DNA of 64,000 bases, taken from positions 806,001 to 870,000 of the forward strand of contig OX460916.1 of the NCBI GenBank assembly GCA_949788275.1, read 5' to 3'. Position 1 is the first letter of the stretch; each line of letters opens with the position of its first letter. Below the pieces are notes generated by a model. It was not told the DNA's origin. It worked only from the letters and a program-made list of their open reading frames with translations, and ran no database searches. The translations under genes and the position numbers were made by a program. The stretch is from Weeksellaceae bacterium (GTDB lineage Bacteria > Bacteroidota > Bacteroidia > Flavobacteriales > Weeksellaceae). Positions 25,617-34,652 of this stretch are shown in pieces.

Positions 25617-26205
25617 GATATTCGTATTGAGGGGGTTAATGGTTATTTTAAATGTTTTTAATAGTTTCTATATTTTAATTTTACTAATCCCTATTTGAGC
25701 AGATTTATGCTTTCCCTAATCGTCTGAAGGAGTAAAGCCGATAAAATACCAACTCCTTTCTTTTCGACTTTTCACTTTAAATCATTCATTCTATTGGTGT
25801 TTCACTTTCTTTAAAGAGGTGTTGTTTAAAATAGACTATTTAGTGAAAAAAACCAAATTATTTCAAGTAATACTTTTTAAAGCGATGAATGAAAGCGCCT
25901 TATGGATAAAGATAATGAAATAATTAATGAATCAAAATTAATATTGTTTTTAGGTTTTGCGAATAAAATGAATTCTTTAATTTTAAATAATATTTAAGCA
26001 GAAGTATGAGCGCATATTTCAGTGTAGTTATGGTTTATCATACGTCTTGATGTAGCAATGTTTCGAATATAAATTCTTAGAAATAAGTTAATTATTCGTG
26101 TTTTTTGAACCATAAGGTGATGGTAATTAATTGCGTTCTAGTTTCTAGAAGGAAGATTTTTATATCCTTTCTAAAAAAGTCATCCATTCAATTCAAAAAG
26201 TTTCC
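25617..26205. other. Long intergenic region upstream of the homogentisate operon
   Basis: About 590 nt with no credible gene. I see one stem, AAGGAGT (25727-25733) / ACTCCTT (25752-25758), and AT-rich DNA. It may hold regulatory sites for the divergent response regulator and the hmgA operon. Confidence 0.5.
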
Positions 26206-26213
26206 TATATTTG
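26206..26213 (+). promoter_or_regulatory. -7 box upstream of the hmgA leader
   Basis: TATATTTG exactly matches TAnnTTTG. A TTG at the ideal -33 position is not evident, so it may need an activator. Transcription from here would give a leader of about 200 nt before hmgA, containing a short open frame. Confidence 0.45.
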
Positions 26214-26240
26214 AACTAAACCCACAAAAAAAGATATTAG

Positions 26241-26333
26241 ATGAAGGCCCTACTTAAACCTTTATTTATTGGAATGAACAAATTTATGCAAGCGCTTCTA
26301 TCAAAGATCGTTTTTGCACAATACTCTTTTTAA
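26241..26333 (+). CDS. Possible 30-aa leader ORF upstream of hmgA
   Basis: ATG 26241 opens a 30-codon frame (MKALLKPLFIGMNKF..., ending FAQYSF, stop 26333), 28 nt after the -7 box and 84 nt before hmgA. It is rich in Leu/Phe and ends with several Phe/Tyr codons, which could suit aromatic-amino-acid sensing. No attenuator hairpins are evident, so it may equally be chance. Confidence 0.2.
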   Translation: MKALLKPLFIGMNKFMQALLSKIVFAQYSF

Positions 26334-26416
26334 AGTAGTACTTCATCGGCTTTGGCCTGTATTTACCTTGATTAGAGGTGATTGTCTATTTAAACAAACA
26401 AAACTAAATTATTACT

Positions 26417-27574
26417 ATGCCGCTGTATCACACCCTGGGAGTTATCCCACCGAAACGACATACGGTCTATCGAAAACCAAACGGGGATTTATATGCCGAA
26501 GAACTCGTTTCAACGCATGGATTTTCCAGTACATATTCATTGGTCTATCACTGTTATCCACCCACATTGGTGAAAGCTATCAACGAACCATTTTCGGTAG
26601 AACCCATTATTGCTCGTGCCAAGCATTTAAAACACACCAGTTTAAAGGGGTTTAATGTTAAGCCAACCGCTGATTATATCGAATCTCGAGTTCCCGTATT
26701 GGTCAATAATGATTTGCATATTTCATTGGCCGCGCCAACAAAATCAATGACAGACTATTTCTATAAAAATTCCCAAGCAGATGAGGTTATTTTTGTGCAC
26801 GAAGGGGAGGGAATTCTAAAAACAGGGTATGGAGAAATCCCCTTTGCTTATGGCGATTATTTGGTGATTCCTAGAGGGATCATTTATCAATTGCATTTTA
26901 AAGATGAAAATAACCGATTGTTTATTACCGAATCCTTTAGTCCCATAGAGACTCCTAGACGATACCGTAATCATTTTGGGCAGTTAATGGAGCATTCTCC
27001 TTTCTGTGAACGCGATATTAAACGACCTCAAAATTTACAAACACACGATGAATCAGGTGATTTTAAAATCATGATTAAAAAGGAAGGTCTAATTTACCCC
27101 TACATTTATGGAACCCATCCATTCGATTTTATCGGTTGGGATGGTTACCATTACCCATGGGCCTTTTCAATACACGATTTCGAGCCTATTACCGGACGCG
27201 TTCACCAACCACCCCCAATTCACCAAACCTTCGAAGGTGCTGGTTTTGTGATTTGTAGTTTTGTCCCCCGCATGTATGATTATCATCCACAGGCTATTCC
27301 AGCTCCCTATCACCATAGCAACGTCGATTCAGATGAAATCCTCTATTACGTCGATGGGGATTTCATGAGCCGTAAATCCGTCGAGAAAGGGCAAATCACC
27401 CTTCATCCCGCAGGAATTCCTCATGGACCGCATCCCGGAACAGTAGAAAAATCAATTGGTAAAACAGAAACCAAAGAATTAGCCGTCATGATTGATCCTT
27501 TCCGTCCTTTAATGTTAACCGAACAGGCACTGGCATTAGAAGACCCCGATTATTATAAATCCTGGCTTTCCTAG
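26417..27574 (+). CDS. hmgA: Homogentisate 1,2-dioxygenase
   Basis: Non-haem iron ring-cleaving dioxygenase converting homogentisate to maleylacetoacetate. 385 aa with the cupin-type fold. Visible: VIPPKRHTVYRKPNGDLYAE at the N-terminus, DEVIFVHEGEGILKTGYGEI (cupin strand), and the iron-site region with His/Glu residues in HQPPPIHQTFEGAGFVIC and HPAGIPHGPHPG near residues 330-340. Start ATG 26417 (MPLYHTLGVIPPK). hppD follows 70 nt downstream. Confidence 0.95.
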   Translation: MPLYHTLGVIPPKRHTVYRKPNGDLYAEELVSTHGFSSTYSLVYHCYPPTLVKAINEPFSVEPIIARAKHLKHTSLKGFNVKPTADYIESRVPVLVNNDLHISLAAPTKSMTDYFYKNSQADEVIFVHEGEGILKTGYGEIPFAYGDYLVIPRGIIYQLHFKDENNRLFITESFSPIETPRRYRNHFGQLMEHSPFCERDIKRPQNLQTHDESGDFKIMIKKEGLIYPYIYGTHPFDFIGWDGYHYPWAFSIHDFEPITGRVHQPPPIHQTFEGAGFVICSFVPRMYDYHPQAIPAPYHHSNVDSDEILYYVDGDFMSRKSVEKGQITLHPAGIPHGPHPGTVEKSIGKTETKELAVMIDPFRPLMLTEQALALEDPDYYKSWLS

Positions 27575-27644
27575 CAAAAAATACACGAGGATTGTAAAAT
27601 AAGTAGAATAATTTCGAATAGAAACACACAAAAAAATAGTTCAC

Positions 27645-28775
27645 ATGAGTACACAAACATTTGCAGAAAAAATAGCTTTAGCCCAAGACTTCCTACCGAT
27701 CAATGGAACCGATTATATCGAGTTCTATGTTGGCAACGCCAAGCAATCGGCCCATTATTACAAAACGGCTTTTGGTTACCAAGAAGTCGCTTATGCTGGT
27801 CCTGAAACAGGTGTAAGAGATCGCGCTTCCTATGTATTACAACAGGGCAAGATTCGCCTTATCCTTACTTCGGGTTTAAGCTCTGAATCGCCTATCGCTC
27901 AACATGCCTTAAAACATGGCGATGGTGTGAAGGTGTTAGCTCTATGGGTCGATGATGCCTATGATGCTTACGAGCAAACCATTCAACGCGGTGCTAAATC
28001 TTACCAAGAGCCTCAAACATTAACCGACGAATTTGGCGAAGTAAAAACCGCTGGTATATACACCTACGGTGAAACCGTTCATATGTTTATTGAACGTAAA
28101 AATTACAACGGGCCATTTATGCCTGGTTATGAAGCTTCAACTTCAACCTATCAACCTACAGACTGTGGTTTGTTGTATGTGGATCACTGTGTTGGAAATG
28201 TTGGTTGGAACCGCATGAACGACTGCGTGAAATGGTATGAAGAGGTCATGGGCTTTGTGAATATTCTTTCGTTTGACGATAAACAAATCAATACAGAATA
28301 TTCGGCTTTAATGAGTAAAGTGATGAGCAACGGGAATGGGTTCTCAAAATTTCCGATTAATGAACCAGCCGAAGGACAAAAAAAGTCGCAAGTTGAAGAG
28401 TATTTAGATTTTTATGAAGGCGAGGGCGTACAGCATATCGCTGTAGCCACAAAAGATATTGTAAAAACGGTTACCGAGTTAAAATCGCGAGGAGTCGAAT
28501 TTTTATCTGCACCACCAGAGGCCTATTACGATATGATTCCAGAACGCGTTGGCTCAATTGATGAGGACATCAAGAAACTTCAAGATTTAGGAATTCTAGT
28601 GGATTGTGACGAAGAAGGGTATTTATTACAAATCTTCACGAAACCTGTAGAAGACCGCCCAACCTTATTTTACGAAATCATTGAACGCCATGGTGCCCAA
28701 AGTTTTGGTGCCGGTAATTTCAAAGCATTATTCGAAGCGCTCGAAAGAGAACAAGATCGAAGAGGAAATCTATAA
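27645..28775 (+). CDS. hppD: 4-hydroxyphenylpyruvate dioxygenase
   Basis: Iron(II)-dependent dioxygenase making homogentisate from 4-hydroxyphenylpyruvate. 376 aa, two VOC (glyoxalase-like) halves: N-terminal from FYVGNAKQSAHYYKTAFGY, C-terminal from LLYVDHCVGNVG. The iron ligands are seen as the His in VDHCVG, the His in VQHIAVATKDI and the Glu in FYEIIERHG. The C-terminal GFGAGNFKALFE-like region reads SFGAGNFKALFEALEREQ. Second gene of the hmgA-hppD operon, which ends at a strong terminator. Confidence 0.96.
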   Translation: MSTQTFAEKIALAQDFLPINGTDYIEFYVGNAKQSAHYYKTAFGYQEVAYAGPETGVRDRASYVLQQGKIRLILTSGLSSESPIAQHALKHGDGVKVLALWVDDAYDAYEQTIQRGAKSYQEPQTLTDEFGEVKTAGIYTYGETVHMFIERKNYNGPFMPGYEASTSTYQPTDCGLLYVDHCVGNVGWNRMNDCVKWYEEVMGFVNILSFDDKQINTEYSALMSKVMSNGNGFSKFPINEPAEGQKKSQVEEYLDFYEGEGVQHIAVATKDIVKTVTELKSRGVEFLSAPPEAYYDMIPERVGSIDEDIKKLQDLGILVDCDEEGYLLQIFTKPVEDRPTLFYEIIERHGAQSFGAGNFKALFEALEREQDRRGNL

Positions 28776-28777
28776 AT

Positions 28778-28812
28778 AGCAAAAATGCGGTGTATATACA
28801 CCGCATTTTTTT
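28778..28812 (+). terminator. Terminator after hppD
   Basis: The 30-nt perfect palindrome at 28781-28810 (AAAAATGCGGTGTATA then its complement) is followed by further T. It ends the hmgA-hppD operon and can also serve the minus strand. Confidence 0.9.
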
Positions 28813-28861
28813 TAATCAACGAATAGGTTGCTTAGTGGTATTTTTTCAATCAAAAGACCTG

Positions 28862-29677
28862 TTAATTATACTTTAAAGTACGCGTTGCATTAGATATAGG
28901 CTGATCGAACTGATTCGAATATTGGGTGCGCTTAGTCCAATTATTTTGGGCATCGTACTGATACATTATTTTCGATGTATGCTTTAAAGCCCCATTTGCT
29001 TCAAAGAGTTGCTCTTCAATAAGATTATTATTCTTATCGTATTTTTTCGTTTTTCGATGCCCTACTTTTTTACCATCGCTCAAGAAAACCTCTTCAATCA
29101 CATTGCCATTGTCGTCTGTCTTAAATTCTAAAGTATAGATTCCTCCATCGTATTTCACATGGGTTTTCGTAATTTTTTTATTTTTATAACTATGGGTTTT
29201 ATCAATAAAAATACCCTCGTCCAACTGATTTTTTTCAGTCTCCTTAATCAGTAATCGATTTTCATCAAACTCATACGTCGATAAAAGTACAATAAGTTCG
29301 TTCTCGCTTTTGGTAACCTCGTATCCATGGGGTGTATAAACATAGTCTTCAATTAAATGAAAATCTTCTGCCTCATTTTTCAATTCACGAGTCACCAATT
29401 GGTTTTGGTCGTTATATGTAAAAGTTTCTAAAAAACGCTCTTCACCTTCGGTGTTAAAATAGTGGCGAACAAGAGGGTTTCCTTTTGCGTTATACGTCGT
29501 CTTCGTGTGGTATTCCGTTTCGTAATCTACAATTTGTGAAACACGAATCAAGGCCTTGGTATTCGATTCCTCAATAGATGTAGGATGACCTTGTACATTA
29601 TTACGCTCAAATTCAGATGGCTGTCCAAAAGTGATGCTTCCTAGTAATAAAGCGATATAGGTTATTTTTTTATACAT
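28862..29677 (-). CDS. Secreted protein with YD-repeat-like segments
   Basis: 271-aa protein of unknown function with a signal peptide (residues 1-18, IALLLGSITFGQ). The body has several short repeats of the form Tyr/Asn-Asp-x-x-(G/N)-N (TYNAKGNPLVRH, TYNDQNQLV, EFDENRLLI, KYDKNNNLIEE, QYDAQNNWTKR), reminiscent of RHS/YD repeats but too few to be an Rhs toxin. No toxin domain follows. Probably a surface or periplasmic beta protein. Confidence 0.6.
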   Translation of the reverse strand: MYKKITYIALLLGSITFGQPSEFERNNVQGHPTSIEESNTKALIRVSQIVDYETEYHTKTTYNAKGNPLVRHYFNTEGEERFLETFTYNDQNQLVTRELKNEAEDFHLIEDYVYTPHGYEVTKSENELIVLLSTYEFDENRLLIKETEKNQLDEGIFIDKTHSYKNKKITKTHVKYDGGIYTLEFKTDDNGNVIEEVFLSDGKKVGHRKTKKYDKNNNLIEEQLFEANGALKHTSKIMYQYDAQNNWTKRTQYSNQFDQPISNATRTLKYN

Positions 29678-29794
29678 GGTTTTTTCGTTTAATAGTCTAT
29701 TCCAGAAATCAAATGTAGCATAAAATCCAGAAAAATAGAACGCAGTTCGTGGAAGTTCTTTATTTTAGCAAGTAAAATTTGTAAAAACGTCAAA

Positions 29795-30211
29795 ATGAAC
29801 ATTAAACAATCGCTTGCAACTGGAAACTACCCTCTATCGATTAACTTATCTTTATTTTTAATTCGCCTGGCGGGCGGCGGCTTTATGTTAAGCCATGGAT
29901 ACGGTAAATTAATCAAATTGATTAACGGCGATACTGCCTTTTTAGACCCATTTGGAATGGGATCTGAAATTTCGCTCTACTTAGCCGTTTTTGCAGAAAT
30001 TGTATGTGCATTTTTTATTTTATTGGGTTTATTCACGCGCATAGCTGCTATACCATTAATCATCACCATGTGTGTTGCCGTGTTTATGGTTCATGCAAAA
30101 GACGATTTCGCAACCAAAGAAATGGGATTAATTTATCTTATTACTTATTGTGTATTACTTCTCTCAGGTGCTGGTAAGTATTCGGTCGACGCTCTAATTG
30201 GCAAAAAATAA
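29795..30211 (+). CDS. DoxX family membrane protein
   Basis: 138-aa protein with four predicted helices typical of DoxX (RLAGGGFMLSHGYGKL near residues 24-39, AVFAEIVCAFFILLGLFTRI, then IPLIITMCVAVFMVHA and a last helix YLITYCVLLLSGAGKYSVDA). DoxX members are linked to quinone or redox functions. Its stop overlaps the def start by one base (TAATG), so the two are translationally coupled. Confidence 0.85.
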   Translation: MNIKQSLATGNYPLSINLSLFLIRLAGGGFMLSHGYGKLIKLINGDTAFLDPFGMGSEISLYLAVFAEIVCAFFILLGLFTRIAAIPLIITMCVAVFMVHAKDDFATKEMGLIYLITYCVLLLSGAGKYSVDALIGKK

Positions 30212-30879
30212 TGAAAATATATTCCTCAATAACCCGCTTAATCATTTGTCTTATGCCTTTTGGTATAGCAAATGCCCAACTGACTATGGCTAAAAAATTA
30301 ACACCCAAAGAAATTCGTCTAATCGACGAGAGAGGGGCTGAAGATCCTTTCAATGTTCTATTAACAACCAATGCGAAAGAGTATAAGGTATTAAAAAAGG
30401 AATCGGAAACCCTTAATCCCAAAGACCCTATGGTGCAGAAACTAGCAGATAGAATGTTAGCCACAGTCAAAAAAGAAAATGGGGTCGGGATTGCTGCGCC
30501 ACAAGTTGGTTTAAACCGACAAGCTATATGGGTGCAGCGTTTCGACAAAGAAGGGGAGCCTTTCGAATTTTTTATCAACCCAAAATTAACTTGGCTGTCT
30601 GCCATTCATCGCTTGGGTAGAGAAGGTTGCCTATCCATCCCCAATGAGGCAGGGAATGTGTTTCGAAGCCTGATACTCGAACTAACGTATGTCGATATAC
30701 AAGGGAATAAGCAACGCGAATTAATTGAAGGGTTTACAGCCGTTATATTCCAACACGAATACGACCATCTCATCGGGGTTTTATTTACCGAACGAATCGA
30801 AGCCCAAAAGAAATTAAAATTTCAAGAGGCCGATGAAGTCAATGAGGTGTTTTATTTAGTACCTTCAGAATTAAATTAA
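30211..30879 (+). CDS. Peptide deformylase with N-terminal signal peptide
   Basis: 222-aa metallo-hydrolase with the three deformylase motifs: GVGIAAPQVG (motif 1), EGCLSIP (motif 2) and QHEYDH (motif 3 HExxH zinc/iron site). Unusually it starts MKIYSSITRLIICLMPFGIANAQ, a typical signal peptide cut after ANA, followed by a ~35-residue linker before the enzyme domain. Cytoplasmic Def removes the formyl group from nascent proteins; this copy appears exported and is probably a second, periplasmic paralogue. Coupled to DoxX. Repeat copy C follows directly. Confidence 0.88.
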   Translation: MKIYSSITRLIICLMPFGIANAQLTMAKKLTPKEIRLIDERGAEDPFNVLLTTNAKEYKVLKKESETLNPKDPMVQKLADRMLATVKKENGVGIAAPQVGLNRQAIWVQRFDKEGEPFEFFINPKLTWLSAIHRLGREGCLSIPNEAGNVFRSLILELTYVDIQGNKQRELIEGFTAVIFQHEYDHLIGVLFTERIEAQKKLKFQEADEVNEVFYLVPSELN

Positions 30880-30880
30880 T

Positions 30881-30967
30881 TTTTGGGCGCACGAGCGGGC
30901 TTTCCGTTCCAATCTTTTGTTTTTTTATTCAAAAAAACAAAAGGATATCCACTTCAATCCCTTGCGC
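30881..30967 (+). repeat. Dispersed TTTTGGGCG stem-loop element, copy C
   Basis: Begins TTTTGGGCG at 30881, two bases after the def stop codon, then CGGGCTTTCC (30896-30905). The 13-bp perfect stem CTTTTG-T7 (30914-30926) / A7-CAAAAG (30931-30943) has a 4-nt loop. Tail CAATCCCTTGCGC at 30955-30967. Directly 3' of def on the same strand; a terminator follows at 31000-31040. Confidence 0.75.
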
Positions 30968-30999
30968 AAAATTCGGGTATAATTGGGGTAAGAGGATTA

Positions 31000-31040
31000 A
31001 AAAAGGCATGGCTATTCATTGAGAATAGCCATGCCTTTTT
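31000..31040. terminator. Bidirectional terminator between def and DinB genes
   Basis: 18-bp perfect stem (31000-31017 with 31023-31040; AAAAAGGCATGGCTATTC) with loop ATTGA. A on the left and T on the right give T tracts in both directions, fitting two convergent genes. Confidence 0.92.
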
Positions 31041-31060
31041 TAAGGTAGAATATAAATCGT

Positions 31061-31549
31061 TTATAAATACCGCTCCTTAATGACATTAATATGGTGGATA
31101 CTATGGCCCGCTATTGTATAACCGATATCTTCTAAACTGTAGCTGTTGCCTCCAATGTTGCTCACCCGTTTAAGTTCGTCATTAGACAGTTTTTCAAACT
31201 GGTAAAAAGTGGCATTCATTAAATGCATCCATTCTTTATAAAGATCCTCGGCCTTTCTATCGTTTGCTCTAGCTAAATTGGCATAACTATTTTCGTCGAA
31301 CAAAAAAAGGGCTTGCGGGTCTTGACGAGCAATATGCAAGGCCCGGTAAGAAAAAATGCGCTCACAATCGATGCAATGTTGAATCATATCCTTAATCGTC
31401 CATTTATCTTCTTGGTAACGGTACGTCCATTTGTCAACTTCCGTCACAATCGATAAAGTTTGTTTTATTTCGTTTATCCTCGAATACAGCGCGTCCTTAA
31501 CGTCTACTTTGTCGTAATATTCTTTATAGATGGCTTGATTTGTCTGCAT
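31061..31549 (-). CDS. DinB family protein
   Basis: 162-aa four-helix bundle of the DinB/YfiT superfamily, often metal-binding. The pattern of three metal-binding His is seen in MIQHCIDCERIFSYRALHIA (His in helix 2) and IAGHSIHHINVIKERYL (His pair at the C-terminus). The reaction of this member is unknown; some relatives transfer thiol cofactors. Monocistronic and convergent with def. Confidence 0.8.
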   Translation of the reverse strand: MQTNQAIYKEYYDKVDVKDALYSRINEIKQTLSIVTEVDKWTYRYQEDKWTIKDMIQHCIDCERIFSYRALHIARQDPQALFLFDENSYANLARANDRKAEDLYKEWMHLMNATFYQFEKLSNDELKRVSNIGGNSYSLEDIGYTIAGHSIHHINVIKERYL

Positions 31550-31751
31550 AATAATTATTTTTTGTGAAATTAGTCAAAATTTTCTGCCCTAATAGTTAGA
31601 TTTCCATAAAAATTAGTCGAATAATGAAGTGAATATGTATTATTGAACCTCTTTTTTTGAGATTTTCAATTATTTTTAGGTTAGTCTATTTTTCTATAAT
31701 TAATTTAGAGTAAGAATTTATGTAGAACAATAGCTCAATCAACCTCTCAAT

Positions 31752-33392
31752 ATGACATCAAACTTATCTTATGCCAGTGGACCTTCTTCTCGGCCACTGT
31801 TAGGCGAAACTATCGGCGCTAATCTACGCAACACCGTTGCTCAATTTCCTCAACAGGATGCTTTAATTTGTGTTCAACAAGATTTTAGGGCAACCTATAC
31901 CGAATTCTATGCCCTAACCGAACGAATTGCCAAGGCCATGTTAGCCAATGGAATTAAAAAAGGTGATCGGGTAGGTATATGGGCACCTAACAGAGCAGAA
32001 TGGGTCTTGGTGCAATACGCCACTGCACGTGTGGGGATTATTCTAGTCAATCTTAATCCGGCTTATCGGGAACACGAATTAGAATTTGTGTTAAATCAAG
32101 CAGGTGTAACAGCTGTTTTTGCCGCTAAAGTTTTTAAAACAAGTGAGTACAAACAAATGCTTTATGCCGTTCGCGAACGCGTTGAAAGCCTAAAGCAAAT
32201 AATTATTTTCGAAGAAAATTGGGAAGAATACCTTCAACATGGAGAATCGTTTTCTACCTACGAACTGCATAGTATTGAACAGAATATTCAATTCGATGAC
32301 CCCGTGAATATTCAATATACTTCAGGTACAACAGGCTTTCCAAAAGGGGTTACCTTAACCCATCATAATTTATTAAACAACGGTTATTTTATTGGTGTTC
32401 GTATTCAATATACCCACTTAGATCGGGTCTGTATACCGGTGCCGTTCTATCATTGTTTTGGTATGGTCATTGGAAATTTGGCCTGTACATCCCATGGCGC
32501 TTGTATGGTCATTCCTGCCGAAAGTTTCGATCCTGAAGCAACACTTCATGCCGTAGAAACTGAAAAATGTACCTCGCTTTACGGTGTTCCAACCATGTTT
32601 ATTGCCGAATTGGAATTACCCAACTTTAGTCGATTCGATCTGTCATCCCTAAGAACTGGTGTCATGGCTGGTTCTCCATGTCCCATTGAAATCATGAAGA
32701 AAGTGCAATCGCAAATGAATATGGCACAAGTTAGTATTTGTTACGGAATGACAGAGACTTCGCCTGTCTCTACACAAACCATGATCGGAACACCCATAGA
32801 AAAACAAGTGAGTACAGTGGGGACAGTGCAAGATCATTTAGAAATCAAGATTATTGACCCCGAAACAGGGGATATTGTTGATCGTGGAATTGCAGGGGAG
32901 TTATGTACCCGTGGTTATTCAGTAATGCAAAAGTATTGGAATAATCCCGAAGCCACGGAAGCGGTGATGGATGAAAGTCGTTGGCTGCATTCAGGCGATT
33001 TAGCCACCATGGATTCTGAAGGTTATATCAATATCACAGGCCGATTGAAAGATGTAATTATTCGGGGTGGTGAAAATATTTCACCCAAAGAGATTGAAGA
33101 ATTTCTATATGCCCATTCAGGTATTTCAGATGTACAGGTCATCGGCGTTCCTAGCGAAAAGTTTGGCGAAGAAGTCATGGCGTGGGTAAAAGTAAAAGAA
33201 GGCATAATGGTTAACGAGGATCAATTGAAAGAATATTGCCAGGCAATTTCCCATTTTAAACGCCCAAAGTATTGGAAATTTGTTCAGGAGTTTCCAATGA
33301 CTGTTTCGGGGAAAATTAGAAAGGTCGAAATGCGACAAGTTTCTACAATAGAACTAGGATTAGAGGCCGTCGACAAAATAAAAACATCTTAA
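31752..33392 (+). CDS. AMP-binding acyl-CoA ligase
   Basis: 546-aa ANL-superfamily enzyme that activates a carboxylic acid as acyl-AMP and then acyl-CoA. The phosphate-binding motif is [20 protein letters not shown]. Later motifs are [30 protein letters not shown] and the C-terminal catalytic-lysine end [12 protein letters not shown]. By overall pattern it fits medium/long-chain fatty-acid CoA ligases. Exact substrate not predictable. It is followed by a sigma-54 activator with no evident functional link. Confidence 0.9.
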   Translation: MTSNLSYASGPSSRPLLGETIGANLRNTVAQFPQQDALICVQQDFRATYTEFYALTERIAKAMLANGIKKGDRVGIWAPNRAEWVLVQYATARVGIILVNLNPAYREHELEFVLNQAGVTAVFAAKVFKTSEYKQMLYAVRERVESLKQIIIFEENWEEYLQHGESFSTYELHSIEQNIQFDDPVNIQYTSGTTGFPKGVTLTHHNLLNNGYFIGVRIQYTHLDRVCIPVPFYHCFGMVIGNLACTSHGACMVIPAESFDPEATLHAVETEKCTSLYGVPTMFIAELELPNFSRFDLSSLRTGVMAGSPCPIEIMKKVQSQMNMAQVSICYGMTETSPVSTQTMIGTPIEKQVSTVGTVQDHLEIKIIDPETGDIVDRGIAGELCTRGYSVMQKYWNNPEATEAVMDESRWLHSGDLATMDSEGYINITGRLKDVIIRGGENISPKEIEEFLYAHSGISDVQVIGVPSEKFGEEVMAWVKVKEGIMVNEDQLKEYCQAISHFKRPKYWKFVQEFPMTVSGKIRKVEMRQVSTIELGLEAVDKIKTS

Positions 33393-33467
33393 TTGTGGAT
33401 TAAGTTTTCGGGCTTTAATATTTCTTTTATCTTTGAATAAGATATTAATAAACTAACCAAAATAGAT

Positions 33468-34652
33468 ATGTCTAAAATACTGTTAATCGAAGACGAACAA
33501 GCGATTCGTAATGTGCTGAAAAGTATTCTAATGGAAGAGAATTCCCTTTGGGAAGTAGATGAGGCAGAAAACGGTGCAATTGGATTGGAAATGATTAGAG
33601 CCAATGAGTACGATTTGATTATCAGTGACATCAAAATGCCCATCAAAGATGGAATCGAAGTCTTGGATGAGGCCATCGCCGAAAATCCAGATCTTACCTT
33701 TGTGATGATCACCGGTCATGGGGATGTAGAGTTAGCCGTAGATTGTTTAAAGAAAGGTGCTTTTGACTTTATTTCGAAACCGCCCGATTTAAATAGGCTA
33801 TTGAATACAGTTCGTATTGCCCTTGATCGTAAAACCTTAATTACATCGAATAAGCAATTAAAAAAAGAAAATAAAGCCCTTAAGCGTAAAGTAGCTAAAA
33901 AATACGAGATGATTGGTAGTTCAGAAAAACTGGACAAAGTAAAAGAAATCATCGATAAAGTAGCTGCCACCGAAGCAAGAGTATTAATTCTTGGTCCCAA
34001 TGGGACAGGGAAGGAGCTTGTGGCACATCACATCCATGCAAAAAGCGATCGCAACAAAAAGGCATTGGTCGAGGTGAACTGTGCGGCTATCCCTGCCGAA
34101 TTAATCGAAAGTGAATTATTTGGTCACGTTAAAGGTTCTTTTACAGGCGCTATAAAAGATAAGCAAGGTAAATTCGAATTAGCCAATGAAGGCACCATTT
34201 TCTTAGATGAAATTGGGGATATGAGCCTTTCTGCTCAGGCGAAAGTTCTTCGTGCTCTCCAAGAGGGGAAAGTGTCGCCTGTTGGAAGCGAGAAAGAAAT
34301 TAATGTGAATGTAAGGGTCTTGGCCGCTACCAATAAAGATCTGCGTAAAGAGATTGAAGAAGGACGTTTTAGAGAGGATTTATACCACCGCTTAGCCGTT
34401 ATTATTATCAATGTCCCTGGTTTAAACGATCGTAAAGAAGATATTCCAGAATTGGTAGAGCATTTTGCAACCGATTTTGCCAATCATTTAGGAGCTGCCA
34501 CCAAAGAGTTTCATCCAGATGCTTTAGAGGCCTTGAAGGAAATCGATTGGACAGGAAATATTCGCGAGCTTAGAAACGTTATTGAACGTTTGCTAATTTT
34601 AGGAGAAAATCCAGTGTCTAAAAATGATATTGAATTGTATGTTAAAAAATAA
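33468..34652 (+). CDS. Sigma-54-dependent response regulator (no DNA-binding domain)
   Basis: 394-aa NtrC-type activator. The receiver has phospho-acceptor Asp54 (LIISDIKMPIKDG). A sigma-54 AAA+ domain follows: Walker A variant GPNGTGKELVA, the sigma-54-contact loop GSFTGA (Ser for Ala of GAFTGA), Walker B TIFLDEIGDMS, and ALQEGKVSPVGSEKEI. It ends NDIELYVKK just after the AAA+ lid, so the usual Fis-type helix-turn-helix is missing. Such regulators act without binding an enhancer. The likely partner sigma-54 is rpoN at 4100-5572. No kinase is adjacent. Confidence 0.95.
   Translation: MSKILLIEDEQAIRNVLKSILMEENSLWEVDEAENGAIGLEMIRANEYDLIISDIKMPIKDGIEVLDEAIAENPDLTFVMITGHGDVELAVDCLKKGAFDFISKPPDLNRLLNTVRIALDRKTLITSNKQLKKENKALKRKVAKKYEMIGSSEKLDKVKEIIDKVAATEARVLILGPNGTGKELVAHHIHAKSDRNKKALVEVNCAAIPAELIESELFGHVKGSFTGAIKDKQGKFELANEGTIFLDEIGDMSLSAQAKVLRALQEGKVSPVGSEKEINVNVRVLAATNKDLRKEIEEGRFREDLYHRLAVIIINVPGLNDRKEDIPELVEHFATDFANHLGAATKEFHPDALEALKEIDWTGNIRELRNVIERLLILGENPVSKNDIELYVKK

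Noticed and set aside
26314-26655. Plus-strand 113-aa frame overlapping the start of hmgA
   Set aside because: It overlaps a well-supported gene in another frame and has no features.
28862-29677. Reading the YD-repeat protein as an Rhs/polymorphic toxin
   Set aside because: Only a few degenerate repeats and no toxin domain or immunity gene follow it.
29865-29875. GGGCGG-containing stretch resembling the start of the dispersed element
   Set aside because: It lies inside the doxX coding sequence and lacks the CGGGC, stem and CAATCCC parts.
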